From contig VFJU01000310.1 in NCBI GenBank assembly GCA_009885905.1, forward strand, positions 1 through 12,190: a stretch of DNA of 12,190 bases, written 5' to 3'. Below, piece after piece: positions 1-8,100 of this stretch; positions within the stretch are counted from its first letter, which is position 1, and each line of letters opens with the position of its first letter. The position numbers and the translations under genes were made by a program. The stretch comes from Verrucomicrobiota bacterium. GTDB lineage: Bacteria > Verrucomicrobiota > Verrucomicrobiia > Verrucomicrobiales > Akkermansiaceae. Below the pieces are notes generated by a model. The model did no database searches and was not told where the DNA came from. It was given only the letters and a program-made list of their open reading frames with translations.

Positions 1-1
1 A

Positions 2-1543
2 TCAATGGCGGAAGTGGCGGTTTCCAGTGAAGATCATCGCCATACCAGCGGCGTCTGCAGCCGCGATGACCTCTTCGTCGCGCATGGATCCGCCGGGTTG
101 AATACAGGCTGTAGCCCCCGCATCGATGGCGGATTGCAAACCATCAGCGAATGGGAACATCGCATCCGAAGCAACGATGCTGCCAACCAAGCTAAGGCCG
201 GCTTCTTTCGCTTTCCAAATGGCGATCCTTGAGGAATCAACACGGCTCATTTGACCTGCACCGATTCCCAAGGTTCGATCAGCACTTGAATAAACAATCG
301 CGTTAGATTTCACATGTTTGACGACTCTCCAACCGAACCGCATCGCGCGCATCTCCTCCTCCGTGGGTGGCCGCTTAGTAACGACCTTAGACTCGAGATG
401 CTCCAGTCCAAGCGCGGTGTGATCGCGATCCATGACCATAATTCCGCCCGGACACGAGCGAATCACCGACGACATTTTTTCCGTGCGATAGGCATCGTTC
501 ATTTTCATCAAACGAAGATTTTTTTTCTTTTGTAGAAGCGCACGGGCATCGCTCTCGAACTCAGGGGCAATGATCACGTCGGTGAAAATTTCAGAGATTA
601 CCCGAGCCAGTTCGAGTGTGAGTGGGCGATTGCAGACGATTACACCGCCGAAGGGTGCTTGGCGGTCGGTTTCAAATGCTTTTTGCCAAGCAACGCGCAG
701 ATCGTCATCGTCTTGACCCACGCCACACGGATTGGTGTGTTTTAAAATCGCTACGGTAGGGCGCACGAAATCCAGGATAAGATCCGATGCCGCCTCGATG
801 TCCAAGATGTTGGTGTAACTGAGTTCCTTGCCCTGAACCTGAGTGAAATAATCGCGGAAATTTCCATAGAGCGAGCACTTTTGGTGAGGGTTGTCTCCGT
901 AGCGAAGCTCCTGTTCTAACGGCAAACTTAAAGTGAAGTTGCAACCCGTACCAGTGCGGCACTGGCCGAGGTAGTCGGTGATCGCCGCGTCATATTGCGA
1001 GGTCCGCATGAAGACCTTCACGGCAAGTTGCTCGCGTAAGCCTTTGGTCGTGTTGCCCTTGTTTTCCTTCATTTCCTCGATCACTCGCGAGTAGTCCGCG
1101 GGGTCGACAACGACGGTGACGCTTGAGTGATTCTTGGCGGCGCTGCGCAACATCGAAGGACCGCCAATATCAATTTTTTCGATGGCTTCTTCCAAGGTCA
1201 CATCAGGCTTTGCAACGGTTTCTTCAAACGGATACAAGTTCACCACCACCAGATCGATCGGTGGGATATCGTTGGCCTTGGCCTGAGCGATGTGTTGTGG
1301 ATCATCACGGCGCTGGAGCAAGCCGCCGTGAACTTTCGGATGGAGCGTTTTCAAACGTCCGTCGAAAAGTTCCGGTGCACCGGTAAATTCGGAAACATCG
1401 ATCACCGGCAAGCCCGCCTCGCGCAGGGCGGCTGAGGTTCCACCGGTGGAAAGAAGTTCGACTCCCATTTCGTGAAGCTCTTTGGCAAATTCAGCGAGGC
1501 CGGATTTATCAGAGACGGAGAGAAGCGCGCGGATGATAGCCAT
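2..1543 (-). CDS. purH: Bifunctional AICAR transformylase / IMP cyclohydrolase
   Basis: Catalyses the last two steps of de novo IMP synthesis in the cytoplasm: formylation of AICAR with 10-formyl-tetrahydrofolate, then ring closure of FAICAR. The 513-residue protein is full length for the family. The N-terminal MGS-like cyclohydrolase domain (about 1-190) carries STGGTSAAL (32-40) and [15 protein letters not shown] (60-74). The C-terminal transformylase domain (about 200-513) carries RYGDNPHQ (214-221), the catalytic Lys-His pair K268/H269 in [15 protein letters not shown] (427-434), [10 protein letters not shown] (459-468) and the typical C-terminal TGNRHFRH. The start ATG at 1541-1543 gives [13 protein letters not shown], the usual beginning of this family. 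No Shine-Dalgarno sequence precedes it. The gene is divergent from the YqeY-family gene, with 154 bp between them. The stop codon lies at positions 2-4, so any terminator is outside the window. Confidence 0.97.
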   Translation of the reverse strand: MAIIRALLSVSDKSGLAEFAKELHEMGVELLSTGGTSAALREAGLPVIDVSEFTGAPELFDGRLKTLHPKVHGGLLQRRDDPQHIAQAKANDIPPIDLVVVNLYPFEETVAKPDVTLEEAIEKIDIGGPSMLRSAAKNHSSVTVVVDPADYSRVIEEMKENKGNTTKGLREQLAVKVFMRTSQYDAAITDYLGQCRTGTGCNFTLSLPLEQELRYGDNPHQKCSLYGNFRDYFTQVQGKELSYTNILDIEAASDLILDFVRPTVAILKHTNPCGVGQDDDDLRVAWQKAFETDRQAPFGGVIVCNRPLTLELARVISEIFTDVIIAPEFESDARALLQKKKNLRLMKMNDAYRTEKMSSVIRSCPGGIMVMDRDHTALGLEHLESKVVTKRPPTEEEMRAMRFGWRVVKHVKSNAIVYSSADRTLGIGAGQMSRVDSSRIAIWKAKEAGLSLVGSIVASDAMFPFADGLQSAIDAGATACIQPGGSMRDEEVIAAADAAGMAMIFTGNRHFRH

Positions 1544-1697
1544 GAGTGAAGTATTTCGCGAAGGTTAATTAGGGACAAGTAATATGCCAACCAAGGGCAA
1601 CCCCGTAAACAACCTACCGCCACTGGGCAAGCGGAATGACCGCGCCCACTTCGCCAGTTTTACTTGGCGAGTCCCAAAGCCGTGATAAGACAAGGGA
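1544..1697. other. Divergent intergenic region purH / yqeY
   Basis: This 154-bp spacer must hold the promoters of both purH (leftward) and the YqeY-family gene (rightward). I see no convincing -35/-10 pair and no recognisable riboswitch or PurR site. A small inverted repeat (TCGCCA at 1651-1656, TGGCGA at 1665-1670, 8-nt spacer) lies 28 bp before the yqeY start and could be an operator or 5'-UTR hairpin, but arms of 6 bp are weak evidence. Confidence 0.4.
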
Positions 1698-2153
1698 ATG
1701 AGTGACACCGCCACCCGCATTCCCGAAGATATAAAAACCGCCATGAGGGCAAAAGACAGCGTCGCGCTCAATGCTCTGCGAGCCCTAAAAAGCGCGTTGA
1801 TGAACGCCGCAATCGAAAAGGGCAATCTCAGCATCGTGCTCGATGAATCCGAGGTGCTCGCGGTGATCCGTAAGCAAATCAAACAACGCGTCGATTCGTG
1901 CGAGCAATTTGAAAACGCTGGAAGACCCGAGTTGGCCGCCACTGAGAAAACGGAGATTGAGATTCTCTCTCGCTACCTTCCCGCAGCACTTAGCGATGAA
2001 GAACTCGTCGCCATCATCGAACGTGCTGTGACCGACACCGGTGCGACCGGCAAGGCGGACATGGGCAAGGTGATGAAACGGGCGCAAGAACTGGCGGACG
2101 GTCGCGCCGATGGAAAACTTCTATCCGCGGCGGTGATGAAGCGGCTTTCGTGA
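1698..2153 (+). CDS. GatB/YqeY domain protein
   Basis: A 151-residue stand-alone protein of the GatB/YqeY family. It shares the helical tail domain that the GatB subunit of Asp-tRNA(Asn)/Glu-tRNA(Gln) amidotransferase uses to contact tRNA. The function of free YqeY proteins is not firmly established. Visible family signatures are ALRALKSALMNAAIEKG (26-42), KQIKQRVDSCEQFENAGR (59-76), the acidic stretch ending in EIEILSRYLP (86-95), the DMGKVMK block (121-127) and the C-terminal ADGKLLSAAVMKRL (137-150). The ATG start is supported by the family N terminus. AAGGGA directly abuts the ATG, too close for a normal ribosome binding site. It is a single-gene unit: upstream purH is divergent and downstream the POT transporter converges, with only 14 nt between the two stop codons. 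Confidence 0.9.
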   Translation: MSDTATRIPEDIKTAMRAKDSVALNALRALKSALMNAAIEKGNLSIVLDESEVLAVIRKQIKQRVDSCEQFENAGRPELAATEKTEIEILSRYLPAALSDEELVAIIERAVTDTGATGKADMGKVMKRAQELADGRADGKLLSAAVMKRLS

Positions 2154-2155
2154 TC

Positions 2156-2181
2156 CAATCATGCAGATCAATCATGCAGAT
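2156..2181. repeat. 13-bp perfect tandem duplication at the transporter 3' end
   Basis: CAATCATGCAGAT occurs twice in direct succession (2156-2168 and 2169-2181). The copies lie between the yqeY stop and the end of the convergent POT transporter gene. On the minus strand the transporter's TGA stop (2168-2170) straddles the junction of the two copies, so the duplication itself forms the stop codon. Confidence 0.95.
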
Positions 2182-4006
2182 AGGTCTTCGGCTGATAGAA
2201 ATAGGCAAAGGGAATAAAAATTACGGTGGTGGCTAAAACCAGCCATGTGAAAAAACGGAAGTAGGCCGCGCCTTCAAGCCGACTCTGTCCACCAGAAAAT
2301 TCGCTACGACTGAAGCCTGCCTCGGTGGGTTGCTCGCGAATCCCAAGCGCAATCTTGCGGCGCCCTAGCCATGTGTCATCGGCTGAGGCGTCGCTGCCGT
2401 TAGTTTTTTCGATCATCACACCAATATCCCATTGAGTCTTGGCGGTACGGTCAGGACCCGCACTGGAAATTCGAGCGTGAGACGAGTCGATGACATCGTA
2501 AACCAACGGGTTTTTCCATGGATCCTTCACACCACCAAGCAGCTCATTCCCGACTTTGTTAGATGGCAAGTGTTGTTGCGATGCTGCCTCGATTCGGCTT
2601 GCCGCATCCAAGAAAATCTCACGCCCTGGGATCTCTAACGAGTTCATCCTTCCTTGCCTACAACGTGCTACGAAATCGTCAGCGGTACCAATGACTCCGT
2701 CAAAGCCCGGAAGGGAAATCGTTCTGGGCGAATTCTCCCAATCTGATGGCATACCCAGCGTTGCTTTCTCGAATTGAATCTCAGCGGATGATGCGATAGC
2801 GATGAAATGATTCACCTGAGCGGTGAATTGATTACCACCCCAGACCGCCAACCAAAACAACGCCATCACCCAAGACTTCATCGTCCGAGGTGCCTGAGTG
2901 TAAGCGAACTCCATCCCAACGATCGCCACCATAATCTCAGCCGCAGTGATGATAAAAAAAGCCGCAACCTGCCAACCGATAGAAGGTCGCTCACCAGCAT
3001 CGATCCATGTTTGAATCAAGGTGACGAGAGTAAACGACACAGTCATCAGAATCATTCCAAGACCAATTTTTCGCAGCGGCGTGAGAGAGAAAATCTTGTT
3101 GCACCATGGATAGATCACAAAGGTGAACAGCGGAATAAAAACCAAAACCAAGATCGGGTTCACCGCCTGAACTTGTGATTCCAACCACGTGACTCCAAGA
3201 AATCTCAAATCCATCTGCTCCGCTTGTAGCACCCACGAGGAACCCGTCTGATCGTAGAGCGACCAGAACACCGCGATGAAAAAGAACAACGGAATCAACT
3301 TACCAAGCGCGACGATCCCCTCACGAGAAAAAGCCTCTTTAAAAAATCTGCGACCAGATGGCGGAACATGCACGAAACGGTTTCTGCCTAGCCAGAACAT
3401 CAACGTCGCGATGGCCATCAAAACGCCAGGCACACCAAACGCCCAGTGCGGACCGTATTTTTCTAACAACCATGGTGTGAGCAAGGTAGAAAAGAACGAG
3501 CCAAAGTTGATCGAGAAGTAAAACCAATTATAAACTCGAGAAAGTAGTTTCTGATTTTTTCCCCCAAACTGGTCGCCAACATGTGCCGATACGCAAGGTT
3601 TGATCCCACCAGAGCCAATGCAGATTAACAGCAATCCAGCAAACAACCACCATGGCGAATTCTCATAATATCCCATGCAAGCAAGCGCAGCGTGCCCGAG
3701 ACAATAAACGATGGATAACCATAAAATCGTTAGGTATTTACCCAAGAAAATATCCGCAACCAGCGCACCGAGCAGCGGAGTAAAATAAACCCAGCTCGCA
3801 AACTGGTGATAGTACTCGACCGCTTGATTGCCAGACATCGCACGCCCTCCCGCTCCGTCCATGAAGTGCAAATACTGCAGCATGAAAACGACCAGAATCG
3901 TACGCATCCCGTAGAATGAAAACCGCTCCGCAGCCTCATTTCCAATGATATAAGGGATGCCTGGCGGCATCACGGTGGTTTCCTGAGGCGTGCTGCGATA
4001 GGACAT
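2168..4006 (-). CDS. POT/PTR2-family proton-dependent oligopeptide transporter with large insertion
   Basis: An inner-membrane MFS transporter expected to import di/tripeptides with protons. From the ATG at 4004-4006 it is 612 residues. Family signatures: NEAAERFSFYG at the start of helix 1 (23-33, the ExxERF motif), GSGGIKP (131-137), WFYFSINFGS (161-170, PTR2 signature) and MEFAYTQAP (365-373). By hydropathy I count 12 membrane helices: six up to about 206, no clear extra HA/HB pair, helices 7-11 at about 231-401, and helix 12 at about 583-604. Between helices 11 and 12 sits a roughly 180-residue hydrophilic insertion (402-582), which makes the protein longer than typical bacterial POTs. 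It follows fabH by 14 nt and is probably co-transcribed. An upstream in-frame ATG at 4046-4048 would overlap the fabH end and add 14 unconserved residues, so I prefer 4006. Substrate specificity cannot be read from sequence. Confidence 0.9.
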   Translation of the reverse strand: MSYRSTPQETTVMPPGIPYIIGNEAAERFSFYGMRTILVVFMLQYLHFMDGAGGRAMSGNQAVEYYHQFASWVYFTPLLGALVADIFLGKYLTILWLSIVYCLGHAALACMGYYENSPWWLFAGLLLICIGSGGIKPCVSAHVGDQFGGKNQKLLSRVYNWFYFSINFGSFFSTLLTPWLLEKYGPHWAFGVPGVLMAIATLMFWLGRNRFVHVPPSGRRFFKEAFSREGIVALGKLIPLFFFIAVFWSLYDQTGSSWVLQAEQMDLRFLGVTWLESQVQAVNPILVLVFIPLFTFVIYPWCNKIFSLTPLRKIGLGMILMTVSFTLVTLIQTWIDAGERPSIGWQVAAFFIITAAEIMVAIVGMEFAYTQAPRTMKSWVMALFWLAVWGGNQFTAQVNHFIAIASSAEIQFEKATLGMPSDWENSPRTISLPGFDGVIGTADDFVARCRQGRMNSLEIPGREIFLDAASRIEAASQQHLPSNKVGNELLGGVKDPWKNPLVYDVIDSSHARISSAGPDRTAKTQWDIGVMIEKTNGSDASADDTWLGRRKIALGIREQPTEAGFSRSEFSGGQSRLEGAAYFRFFTWLVLATTVIFIPFAYFYQPKTYLHD

Positions 4007-4020
4007 GAGAATTTGAAAAG

Positions 4021-5034
4021 CTACCAACGGATCGCCGCCGCCGCCCATGTAAGGCCAGCGCCGAAAACCACCAGCACGATATGGTCGCCACGCTTGAAGG
4101 CACCTGTGCGGTTCGCTTCATCGAGGGCAATGGCTACCGCCGCTGCCGACGTGTTGCCGTACTTATCCAAGTTCACAAACACCCTTTCGTTAGGAACGGC
4201 GAGTCGATCAGCGATCGCATCGATGATTCTTAAATTCGCTTGATGAGGAATTACGCAGGCGATGTCCTCAGCTTTCAATCCAGCCCGCTCGATGACTTTT
4301 TCCGCTGCTTCTTTCATACGGTTGACCGCGTGCTTGAAGACTTCCTTGCCCATCATGGTTAGAGTGAAAAGATTGTCATTCACATTGCTGCTTGTGATCG
4401 GGCAGGCACTACCACCACCGGGAATGTTGAGCAAATGTGTTAGGCTTCCATCCGTGCCCATCTCGGTGGCTAGGATAGAGCCTTCTTCCGGATTTGCTCG
4501 CCGAAGAACCGCCGCACCCGCGCCGTCACCAAAAAGCACACACGTCGAGCGATCCGACCAATTTGTGACTGATGAAAGTTTTTCTGCACCGATGATGAGA
4601 GCATTTTTGAAACCTCCATCCGCGATGAGGCGCTTGGAAATTTTCATCGCATAAAGAAATCCGGAACACGCGGCAGAGATGTCAAACGCCACTGCGCGAT
4701 TCGCACCAAGGCTTTGCTGCACGTAGCAAGCGGTGGCCGGTGTGGGCGTGTCCGGTGTGATGGTTGCGACGATAATCAACTCGATGTCCTCGGCAGCTAG
4801 GCCCGCCTGCTCCAGCGCGCGCCTTGCTGCGTGGGTGGCCATGTGCGAGGTGAACTCGTCTTTGGCGGCGATTCGGCGCTCCTTGATGCCGGTACGCGAA
4901 ACAATCCACTCATTGCTGGTGTCCACACTCACGGCAAGCTCGTCATTTGTTAGAATTTGCGCCGGCAGATAGCTACCGGTTCCTGCAATGCAAACTTGGT
5001 AAGGGGACGTCGACTCTGTCATGCTGCGGGACAT
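4021..5034 (-). CDS. fabH: 3-oxoacyl-ACP synthase III (KAS III)
   Basis: Starts type II fatty acid synthesis by condensing an acyl-CoA (usually acetyl-CoA) with malonyl-ACP in the cytoplasm. The protein is 337 residues, normal for FabH. The catalytic triad is visible: C123 in DISAACSGF, H264 in VIPHQANLRI and N294 in DKYGNTSAA. The N-terminal thiolase-fold signature GTGSYLPAQILTNDEL (18-33) and the substrate-pocket segment SNEWIVSRTGIKERR (40-54) also fit. The start is either the ATG at 5032-5034 or a second in-frame ATG four codons later (5020-5022). Neither has a Shine-Dalgarno sequence and both lie ahead of the conserved domain. It lies 49 bp downstream of plsX in the conserved yceD-rpmF-plsX-fabH order. 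Confidence 0.96.
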   Translation of the reverse strand: MSRSMTESTSPYQVCIAGTGSYLPAQILTNDELAVSVDTSNEWIVSRTGIKERRIAAKDEFTSHMATHAARRALEQAGLAAEDIELIIVATITPDTPTPATACYVQQSLGANRAVAFDISAACSGFLYAMKISKRLIADGGFKNALIIGAEKLSSVTNWSDRSTCVLFGDGAGAAVLRRANPEEGSILATEMGTDGSLTHLLNIPGGGSACPITSSNVNDNLFTLTMMGKEVFKHAVNRMKEAAEKVIERAGLKAEDIACVIPHQANLRIIDAIADRLAVPNERVFVNLDKYGNTSAAAVAIALDEANRTGAFKRGDHIVLVVFGAGLTWAAAAIRW

Positions 5035-5083
5035 TGGAACCCAAGATGGGATGCCACAAGCGCGAAGTGAAATTCCAAGTTAT

Positions 5084-6118
5084 CTAAAACGAATTGGCTG
5101 ACACGGCGGCTTTCGCAATCTCTGCCAACGCCTGCTGAATCTGTGGGTTGACTTTGTTTTCAACCGTTTCTATGCCCACTCGAATTGCGTTGCGAACCGC
5201 GAGCGCGGTGGAAGATCCGTGGGCGATGATCACCACGCCATCGACACCGAGTAATGGACTGCCGCCGTAGGTCTCGTAACTGCTTTTCTCCTTGAGAGCC
5301 TTGAACGCGCCTTGGGCAAGCATCGCACCAGCGATCCGCAGTGGGTTGCCTTGGATTTCTGTTTTTAGCCACTTGGAAACGGCTTTGGCAGTCGCCTCGA
5401 TGGTCTTGAGCATGATGTTGCCGACGAAGCCATCGCAAAGCACCACGTCCAGTTCGGTTTCGAAAAGATCTCCGCCTTCAACATTGCCCACAAAGTTGAT
5501 TCCCGGTGTCTGCTTGAGGAGCTTGAAAGTTTCCTTCGTGAAGGCCGTGCCTTTCTCTTCTTCCTCGCCGTTAGACATCAGCCCGACTTTCGGATTCTTG
5601 ACGCCGAGCACGCCGCGCGCAAATGCGGTTCCCATCACCGCGTAGGCCACGAGGTGTTCGGGCTTGGCCTCGGGATTGGCCCCAGCGTCGAGGATGTGGC
5701 AAATGCCATGTTCGTTAGGCAATGCGGAGGCGATGCCCGCGCGATCCACACCCTCCAGCGTGCGTAATTTAAGTGTCGCCGCGGCAACCGCCGCACCGGT
5801 ATTTCCAGCAGAAACAAATGCGTCTGCCCGACCGTCCTTCACCATGTCCATGGCGATGCTGATAGAGGAAAGTTTTTTGCGGCGCACCGTTTTCGCACCC
5901 GGCTCAGCCATGCCGATCACCTCTGGGGCATGCACGATGCTTACGCGTGGGTCATTCAAATCCAAACCCTGCTTCTTGCATTCATCTCGCAAGACGTCCT
6001 CGACTCCGACCAAGTAAAGGTGTCCCAGCTTCGGGTAATATCGCAAAGCGTCGATGGCCCCGCCGATATTGATGGCGGGAGCGTGGTCTCCTCCCATGGC
6101 GTCTAGCGCGACTTTCAT
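5084..6118 (-). CDS. plsX: Phosphate acyltransferase PlsX
   Basis: Converts acyl-ACP and inorganic phosphate to acyl-phosphate, the acyl donor that PlsY uses to start phospholipid synthesis; a peripheral membrane enzyme in the family. The 344-residue protein has the expected blocks: DAMGGDHAP (6-14), SAGNTGA (103-109), LDAGAN (143-148), MSNGEEEEKG (181-190), GNVEG (211-215), CDGFVGNIMLK (228-238), YGGSPLLGV (284-292) and IAHGSS (298-303). The ATG start at 6116-6118 yields the canonical MKVALDAMGGDHAP N terminus. It sits between rpmF (98-bp spacer) and fabH (49-bp spacer), the standard pairing of the phospholipid and fatty-acid initiation enzymes. Confidence 0.97.
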   Translation of the reverse strand: MKVALDAMGGDHAPAINIGGAIDALRYYPKLGHLYLVGVEDVLRDECKKQGLDLNDPRVSIVHAPEVIGMAEPGAKTVRRKKLSSISIAMDMVKDGRADAFVSAGNTGAAVAAATLKLRTLEGVDRAGIASALPNEHGICHILDAGANPEAKPEHLVAYAVMGTAFARGVLGVKNPKVGLMSNGEEEEKGTAFTKETFKLLKQTPGINFVGNVEGGDLFETELDVVLCDGFVGNIMLKTIEATAKAVSKWLKTEIQGNPLRIAGAMLAQGAFKALKEKSSYETYGGSPLLGVDGVVIIAHGSSTALAVRNAIRVGIETVENKVNPQIQQALAEIAKAAVSANSF

Positions 6119-6216
6119 GCAGAATCGAGAATTCTTAGATGGTTGTGGATGCAGCGGAAATCACCGCAAGAGGAAATCCCCGAGCGGCAATGCATTAAGC
6201 GTTCGCGTCGTCAGCC

Positions 6217-6399
6217 TCAGAGAGCTTCGACGTCGAGCACTTGGCGGCCGCGATAATAACCACAGGATGGGCAAGCAATGTGCGATGGCACTCTACTGTC
6301 GCATTCAGGGCAGCTCTTGAAGATCGGTGCACGCCAGCGGTTGGCGCCTCGGCGCATTTTTTGGCGGCTTTTGGATTGGCGTCTTTTTGGTACGGCCAT
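6217..6399 (-). CDS. rpmF: 50S ribosomal protein L32
   Basis: A 60-residue basic protein of the large ribosomal subunit. The N terminus MAVPKRRQSKSRQKMRRGAN is characteristic of bL32. The C-terminal half has an intact zinc ribbon, with C30/C33 (CPEC) and C43/C46 (CPSC), so this is the zinc-binding C+ form. The ATG at 6397-6399 was chosen because the same frame stays open upstream for another 55 codons that lack L32 character. It starts 13 nt after the yceD stop codon, an arrangement seen across bacteria and usually meaning one transcript. A 98-bp non-coding spacer separates it from plsX, and I see no terminator in that spacer. Confidence 0.97.
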   Translation of the reverse strand: MAVPKRRQSKSRQKMRRGANRWRAPIFKSCPECDSRVPSHIACPSCGYYRGRQVLDVEAL

Positions 6400-6412
6400 G
6401 GTCGTTGTTCGT

Positions 6413-6916
6413 TTAAGTGGGGTCCTTGAGGTCCTTGAGTATGTCGAGAGCAGACCATCGGTCGTCACTCTCGGCGCGGGGGGCAGTGGGTACCCCATCT
6501 TCGGGCAACTTGTCCACTGATAAATATCGGGAATCAATTTCACACTTCTGTGGCACATCCCCATCCTCGCAGCGCGGGTCCACCGGAAGGTTGATCAAGA
6601 CCTCCTCGCGCAAGGCATCGGTGACGTCGATTTCCCCCTCCCGCTCGATCTCCATGGATGCTGCTGCTGCTTCTAGACGAATGGTTTGTAAAAATGGATG
6701 TAGCGTCCTCACGCAGGTTAATTCAAAGACCGTTGAAAGCATCCCGGTTAGTAAAAGCTCCGACTCGAAGCGCTGCACCCAGACATCGTAAATCAGTGGT
6801 CCCACGGCCTGAACGTCACCCTCTGGGAGGTCGAAAATTTCCTTCGGTAGCTCACCTGCGTAACTTTTTCCTTCCTCAGGCAGCTTCGACAGGTCGATCA
6901 ATAATTTACCTTTCAC
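6413..6916 (-). CDS. yceD: YceD family protein (DUF177), large ribosomal RNA accumulation protein
   Basis: A 167-residue acidic protein matching DUF177/YceD, whose members are linked to 23S rRNA accumulation in E. coli and plants and almost always sit upstream of rpmF. Visible features are the N-terminal IDLSKLPEEG (7-16), a central segment with the conserved cysteine in FELTCVRTLHPF (64-75), and an acidic region typical of the family. The zinc-like cysteine pairs found in some YceD proteins are not obvious. Assignment rests on these motifs plus position: the stop codon is 13 nt before rpmF. The start is a GTG (6914-6916). An in-frame TAG lies about 55-60 nt upstream with no ATG, GTG or TTG between, so GTG is the only ordinary choice. 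That GTG lies in the loop of a perfect 8-bp hairpin. Confidence 0.88.
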   Translation of the reverse strand: MKGKLLIDLSKLPEEGKSYAGELPKEIFDLPEGDVQAVGPLIYDVWVQRFESELLLTGMLSTVFELTCVRTLHPFLQTIRLEAAAASMEIEREGEIDVTDALREEVLINLPVDPRCEDGDVPQKCEIDSRYLSVDKLPEDGVPTAPRAESDDRWSALDILKDLKDPT

Positions 6917-6929
6917 AGACCAAAGGTAA
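6906..6929 (-). promoter_or_regulatory. Hairpin enclosing the yceD start codon
   Basis: TTACCTTT (6906-6913) and AAAGGTAA (6922-6929) are perfect 8-bp inverted arms around an 8-nt loop. On the minus strand the loop reads GGTCTGTG and ends with the GTG initiation codon of yceD. The 3' arm covers codons 2-4. In RNA this could limit ribosome access to the first gene of the yceD-rpmF-plsX-fabH operon. It could equally be a DNA operator or chance. Confidence 0.4.
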
Positions 6930-7018
6930 CTTTTCAGCAGATTCCGCCAAGTCGGAATTATTGCCTACGCACAATTCCATCTCGTCACCCGCCAAATTCT
7001 CGATACTTTTTGCCCGTC
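6917..7018. other. Divergent intergenic region yceD operon / M42 peptidase
   Basis: This 102-bp spacer must carry the leftward promoter of the yceD-rpmF-plsX-fabH operon and the rightward promoter of the peptidase gene. I see no convincing sigma-70-type -35/-10 pair in either direction. An inverted repeat (GGAATT 6954-6959, AATTCC 6973-6978, 13-nt spacer) lies near its middle and is a weak candidate for a regulator site. Confidence 0.35.
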
Positions 7019-8077
7019 ATGCCGATCGATATTCCTCTACTCACTCGTATTTGCGAAGCCCCTGGTGCTCCTGGCTTCGAAAAAAAAATCCGCAACCTCG
7101 TCCTCACCGAACTCAAAGGCCTCGCCGACGACGTCCGTGTCGACAATATGGGCAACGTCATTGCCCTCAAAAAAGGTAAGTCCAAAGCTAAAAAATCCAT
7201 GGCCGCCGCACACATGGACGAAATTGGTTTCATTGTCACCTACATCGACGACAAGGGTTTCGTGCGCTTCAATCCCGTCGGTGGATTTGACCCGAAAACT
7301 CTAACATCACAACGCGTGATCCTCCACGGTCGCAAGGATATCATGGGTGTCATGGGCTCCAAGCCCGTCCACATCATGTCGCCCGAGGAGAAAAATAAAG
7401 CCGTCAAAATTAGCGATTACTTCATCGACACTGGCCTCCCCAAAAAAGACGTGGATAAATTCATAGCCGTCGGCGATTTCGTGACCCGCCACTCGCCGCT
7501 TATCGAACTCGGCGACTGCGTGAACGTAAAATCCCTCGACAACCGCGCCTCCGTTTTTGTCCTCATCGAGACCCTCCGTGAACTGAAAAAATCCAAGCGC
7601 AAGCCCGCCTACGACTTCTACGCCGTTTTCACCGTTCAAGAAGAAGTCGGCCTGCGTGGCGCACAAGCCTCCGCCCTCCAAATCCAACCCGATTTTGGCT
7701 TCGGCCTAGATACGACCATCGCCTACGACGTCCCTGGATCCACCCCACAAGAACGCTGCACCTCTCTGGGCGATGGCGCCGCAATCAAGCTCATGGATTC
7801 GTCAGTTATCTGCGATTACCGAATGATCGAATTCATGAAATCCGCCGCCAAACGCCACAAAATCAAGTGGCAACCCGAAATCCTCGCCGGCGGAGGCACC
7901 GACACCGCCAGCCTTCAGCGCATGGTCGCCGGCGGCTCGATCGCAGGCGCGGTCTCCATCCCCACCCGCCACATCCATCAAACCATCGAATCCTGTCACA
8001 AACAGGATATTGCTGCTTGTATCATGCTACTTGCCGCCTGCGTCTGCGATCTCGATCAACACGATTGGAAGTTCTAA
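7019..8077 (+). CDS. M42 family metallo-aminopeptidase
   Basis: A cytoplasmic dinuclear metal aminopeptidase of family M42 (glutamyl aminopeptidase / TET / FrvX-like / 'endoglucanase M'), expected to remove N-terminal residues from short peptides. The product is 352 residues, typical length. Numbered from the ATG at 7019, the metal and catalytic residues are H65 in AAHMDEIGF, D174 in SLDNRAS, the EE pair E208 (general base) and E209 (ligand) in QEEVGLRGAQ, D231 in FGLDTTIA, and H320 in PTRHIHQTIE; GGGTDT (291-296) also fits. The frame stays open three codons upstream to a TTG at 7010, but the ATG begins MPIDIPLLTRICEAPGAPG, the usual N terminus. It is a single-gene unit closed by an intrinsic terminator. 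Codons 21-24 contain a run of nine A's. Confidence 0.93.
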   Translation: MPIDIPLLTRICEAPGAPGFEKKIRNLVLTELKGLADDVRVDNMGNVIALKKGKSKAKKSMAAAHMDEIGFIVTYIDDKGFVRFNPVGGFDPKTLTSQRVILHGRKDIMGVMGSKPVHIMSPEEKNKAVKISDYFIDTGLPKKDVDKFIAVGDFVTRHSPLIELGDCVNVKSLDNRASVFVLIETLRELKKSKRKPAYDFYAVFTVQEEVGLRGAQASALQIQPDFGFGLDTTIAYDVPGSTPQERCTSLGDGAAIKLMDSSVICDYRMIEFMKSAAKRHKIKWQPEILAGGGTDTASLQRMVAGGSIAGAVSIPTRHIHQTIESCHKQDIAACIMLLAACVCDLDQHDWKF

Positions 8078-8100
8078 CAAAATCTAACACACCCATTTTT

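Noticed and set aside
2807..3178. 123-codon plus-strand open frame opposite the POT transporter
   Set aside because: The minus-strand frame encodes clear membrane helices there. The plus product is His/Arg/Asn-rich low-complexity sequence with no support.
6217..6564. Longer 115-codon form of rpmF
   Set aside because: The extra 55 codons overlap yceD and lack L32 character. The canonical MAVPKRRQSK start is at 6399.
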